From Candidatus Omnitrophota bacterium (GTDB lineage: Bacteria > Omnitrophota > Gorgyraeia > JABMQH01), in NCBI GenBank assembly GCA_026387595.1, contig JAPLLL010000100.1, positions 1-6,697 of the forward strand: a stretch of 6,697 nucleotides of DNA. Reading direction: 5' to 3'. The position numbers and the translations under genes were made by a program. Under the pieces are notes generated by a model. The model was not told the DNA's origin. It saw only the letters and a program-made list of their open reading frames with translations, and made no database searches. This document shows positions 5,200-6,697 of the stretch, piece after piece; within the stretch, counting starts at the first letter, position 1; each line of letters opens with the position of its first letter.

Positions 5200-6697
5200 C
5201 ATTATTCTTTTCCTCCGGCTTTTCCGGCAATTTATTAGCGGTATAGGTGCACTTGGGGTAGTTTGTGCAGCCGTAAAAAAATCTTCCTTTATAACGGCGC
5301 TGGACCAGTTCGCCGCCGCAGCCTTCCTGCGGGCATTTTATACCCGAGCCTATAGATTTGGCATTTTTGCATGCCGGGAAGCCGGAGCAGCTCAGGAATT
5401 TCCCGCGCCTGCCCCATTTTATAACCATCGGCTTGCCGCAGAGTTCACACACCTGGTCAGTCGGCGTAACTTCCATTTTTACCGTTTTCATATAGCTGTG
5501 CGCCATCTTGAGTTCAAACGAAAACGGTTTATAAAAAACATAGAGCGGCTTTGTCCATTCCATCTTGCCTTCTTCTATCTCATCCAGCTCCTCTTCCATC
5601 TTGGCGGTAAACTTCTCATCCAGGATCTTGGGGAAATATTGCAAAAGCAGTTCTGTTACAAGCGTGCCCAGTTCCGTAGGGACAAAATAACCCTTCTCCC
5701 TGTTAACGTAATGCCTGTCCGTTATTGTAGAGATAGTGGGCGCGTATGTGCTGGGCCGGCCTATACCTTTTTCCTCAAGCGCTTTTATAAGTGAAGCATC
5801 CGAATACCTTGGCGGCGGTTTTGTAAAGTGCTGGCCCGGCGATAATTTTACAAGATCAAGCCCCTCTCCCGCGGCCAGTTTGGGCAGCACGTTTTCTTTT
5901 TCTGCTTCGCCGTTTTGCGAATAAACAGCGGTAAACCCGTCAAATACCACAGTGGTGCCTGAAGCCTTAAAAAGAAATTTTCCCGCGGTTATATCCGCAG
6001 ATGTCACCTCGTACAGCGCCGCGGACATCTGGCTCGCGACGAAAGCGTTCCATATAAGTTCATATAATTTAAACTGGTCCGGCGTGAGAAAATCATGTAT
6101 ATTGGCCGGCTCATGAAGCGGGACCGCGGGCCTTATCGCCTCGTGCGCCTCCTGCGCGCTTTTTTTGGATTTATAGACGTTCGGGGTCTCGGGATAATAT
6201 TTTTGCCCGAATTTTTTAATTACATATTCCCTGGCTTCTTTTTGCGCCTCTTTCGAAATGTTCACGGAATCGGTCCTCATGTAAGTTATAAGGCCGATTG
6301 TTTCCTGCTTGCCAAGTTCAACGCCTTCGTACAGCTCCTGGGCAACCTTCATGGTCTTGCTTGCTGAAAAATGCAGTTTGTTGAACGCTTCCTGCTGCAG
6401 CTTGCTTGTCGTAAACGGCGGGCCGGGCTTACGTATCTTTTTCGTATGTTTTACCTGGCTAACGATAAAGCGTTGATCTTTTATCTGATCCGCCAATCCT
6501 TTTGCCTCTTCGGCGGTTATTATTTCGACTTTTTTATCTTCTATCTTATCCAGCCTCGCCGTGAATGTCTTTTTATCTTTTTCTGGGAACTGGGAACCGG
6601 GAACTGGAAACTGCTTTTTAAGTTCGGCCTCAATATCCCAGTATTCGGCAGGGATAAAATCCTTGATCTCTTTTTCCCTTTCCACGATAAGCTTCGC
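5183..6697 (-). CDS. topA: DNA topoisomerase I (type IA), 3' part, 5' end beyond the window
   Basis: TopA relaxes negative supercoils by cutting one strand through a 5'-phosphotyrosine link. The frame is open to the right edge and reads AKLIVEREKEIKDFIPAEYW, matching the usual TopA sequence after the Toprim domain, so the Toprim part lies outside. Of 504 visible residues, the catalytic Tyr is in ITYMRTDS at about residue 139 (codon 6281-6283). HEAIRP follows at about 185-190 and the EKGIGRPSTYAPTIST block at about 308-324. Two C-terminal four-cysteine zinc fingers follow: Cys 417, 420, 437, 443 and Cys 455, 460, 477, 483. All expected core motifs of this half are present, so it looks functional. 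Two oddities are visible: a loop near residues 29-39 (QFPVPGSQFPE) is encoded by a heptamer tandem repeat, and the last residues (GITAI) plus the TGA stop run into an intergenic repeat cluster. Family identity is certain. Confidence 0.97.
   Translation of the reverse strand, partial: AKLIVEREKEIKDFIPAEYWDIEAELKKQFPVPGSQFPEKDKKTFTARLDKIEDKKVEIITAEEAKGLADQIKDQRFIVSQVKHTKKIRKPGPPFTTSKLQQEAFNKLHFSASKTMKVAQELYEGVELGKQETIGLITYMRTDSVNISKEAQKEAREYVIKKFGQKYYPETPNVYKSKKSAQEAHEAIRPAVPLHEPANIHDFLTPDQFKLYELIWNAFVASQMSAALYEVTSADITAGKFLFKASGTTVVFDGFTAVYSQNGEAEKENVLPKLAAGEGLDLVKLSPGQHFTKPPPRYSDASLIKALEEKGIGRPSTYAPTISTITDRHYVNREKGYFVPTELGTLVTELLLQYFPKILDEKFTAKMEEELDEIEEGKMEWTKPLYVFYKPFSFELKMAHSYMKTVKMEVTPTDQVCELCGKPMVIKWGRRGKFLSCSGFPACKNAKSIGSGIKCPQEGCGGELVQRRYKGRFFYGCTNYPKCTYTANKLPEKPEEKNNGITAI
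6583..6610. repeat. Four tandem copies of a CTGGGAA heptamer inside topA
   Basis: Units lie at 6583-6589, 6590-6596, 6597-6603 (CCGGGAA) and 6604-6610 (CTGGAAA). The first two are exact and the others differ by one base each. Read on the coding strand they give QFPVPGSQFP, placed between the EYWDIEAEL segment and the next conserved strand, where TopA proteins vary in length. Because seven is not a multiple of three, only certain copy numbers keep the frame. The array length here does so. Confidence 0.8.

Overview
The window carries one co-directional run of genes on the minus strand, so transcription reads from the right edge to the left. In order it holds the 3' part of topA (DNA topoisomerase I), a full xerC/xerD-type tyrosine recombinase, a broken kdtA/waaA (Kdo transferase), lpxK (lipid A 4'-kinase), and a fused protein joining an LpxL-type acyltransferase to an ELM1-family domain. 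After that comes a short, AT-richer left edge with small or partial reading frames. Genes abut or overlap from xer onwards (gaps of about 6 nt or overlaps of 8 to 41 nt), which suggests a single transcript. The one real intergenic gap, between topA and xer, is filled with a short repeat.

Organism: lpxK, kdtA and an LpxL-like acyltransferase mean a diderm bacterium that makes lipid A with Kdo. Moderate GC, frequent ATA and AAG codons, the topA-xer-kdtA-lpxK order, and the acyltransferase-ELM1 fusion suggest an uncultivated lineage such as Omnitrophota. That placement is an inference from remembered gene style and was not tested.

How the genes work together: TopA relaxes negatively supercoiled DNA and Xer resolves chromosome dimers. 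The other three act at the inner membrane on lipid A. LpxK phosphorylates the tetraacyl disaccharide to lipid IVA, KdtA adds Kdo, and the acyltransferase adds a late acyl chain. The attached ELM1 domain has a glycosyltransferase-like family signature and may act on the same lipid.

Most notable points: (1) kdtA has two independent lesions, a frame-changing deletion just before the catalytic SVGE motif and an in-frame TGA, while its neighbours are intact; (2) the acyltransferase-ELM1 fusion contains a ferredoxin-like CX2CX2CX3C cluster; (3) four copies of a 13-nt repeat lie between topA and xer, and one encodes the last residues and approach to the stop of TopA; (4) an in-frame heptamer tandem repeat lies inside topA; (5) a perfect 12-nt inverted repeat at the left edge pairs a CCUCCU with a Shine-Dalgarno-like AGGAGG. 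I see no tRNA, rRNA, CRISPR array or transposase gene. Apart from the fusion and the broken kdtA this is a fairly ordinary housekeeping and envelope region.
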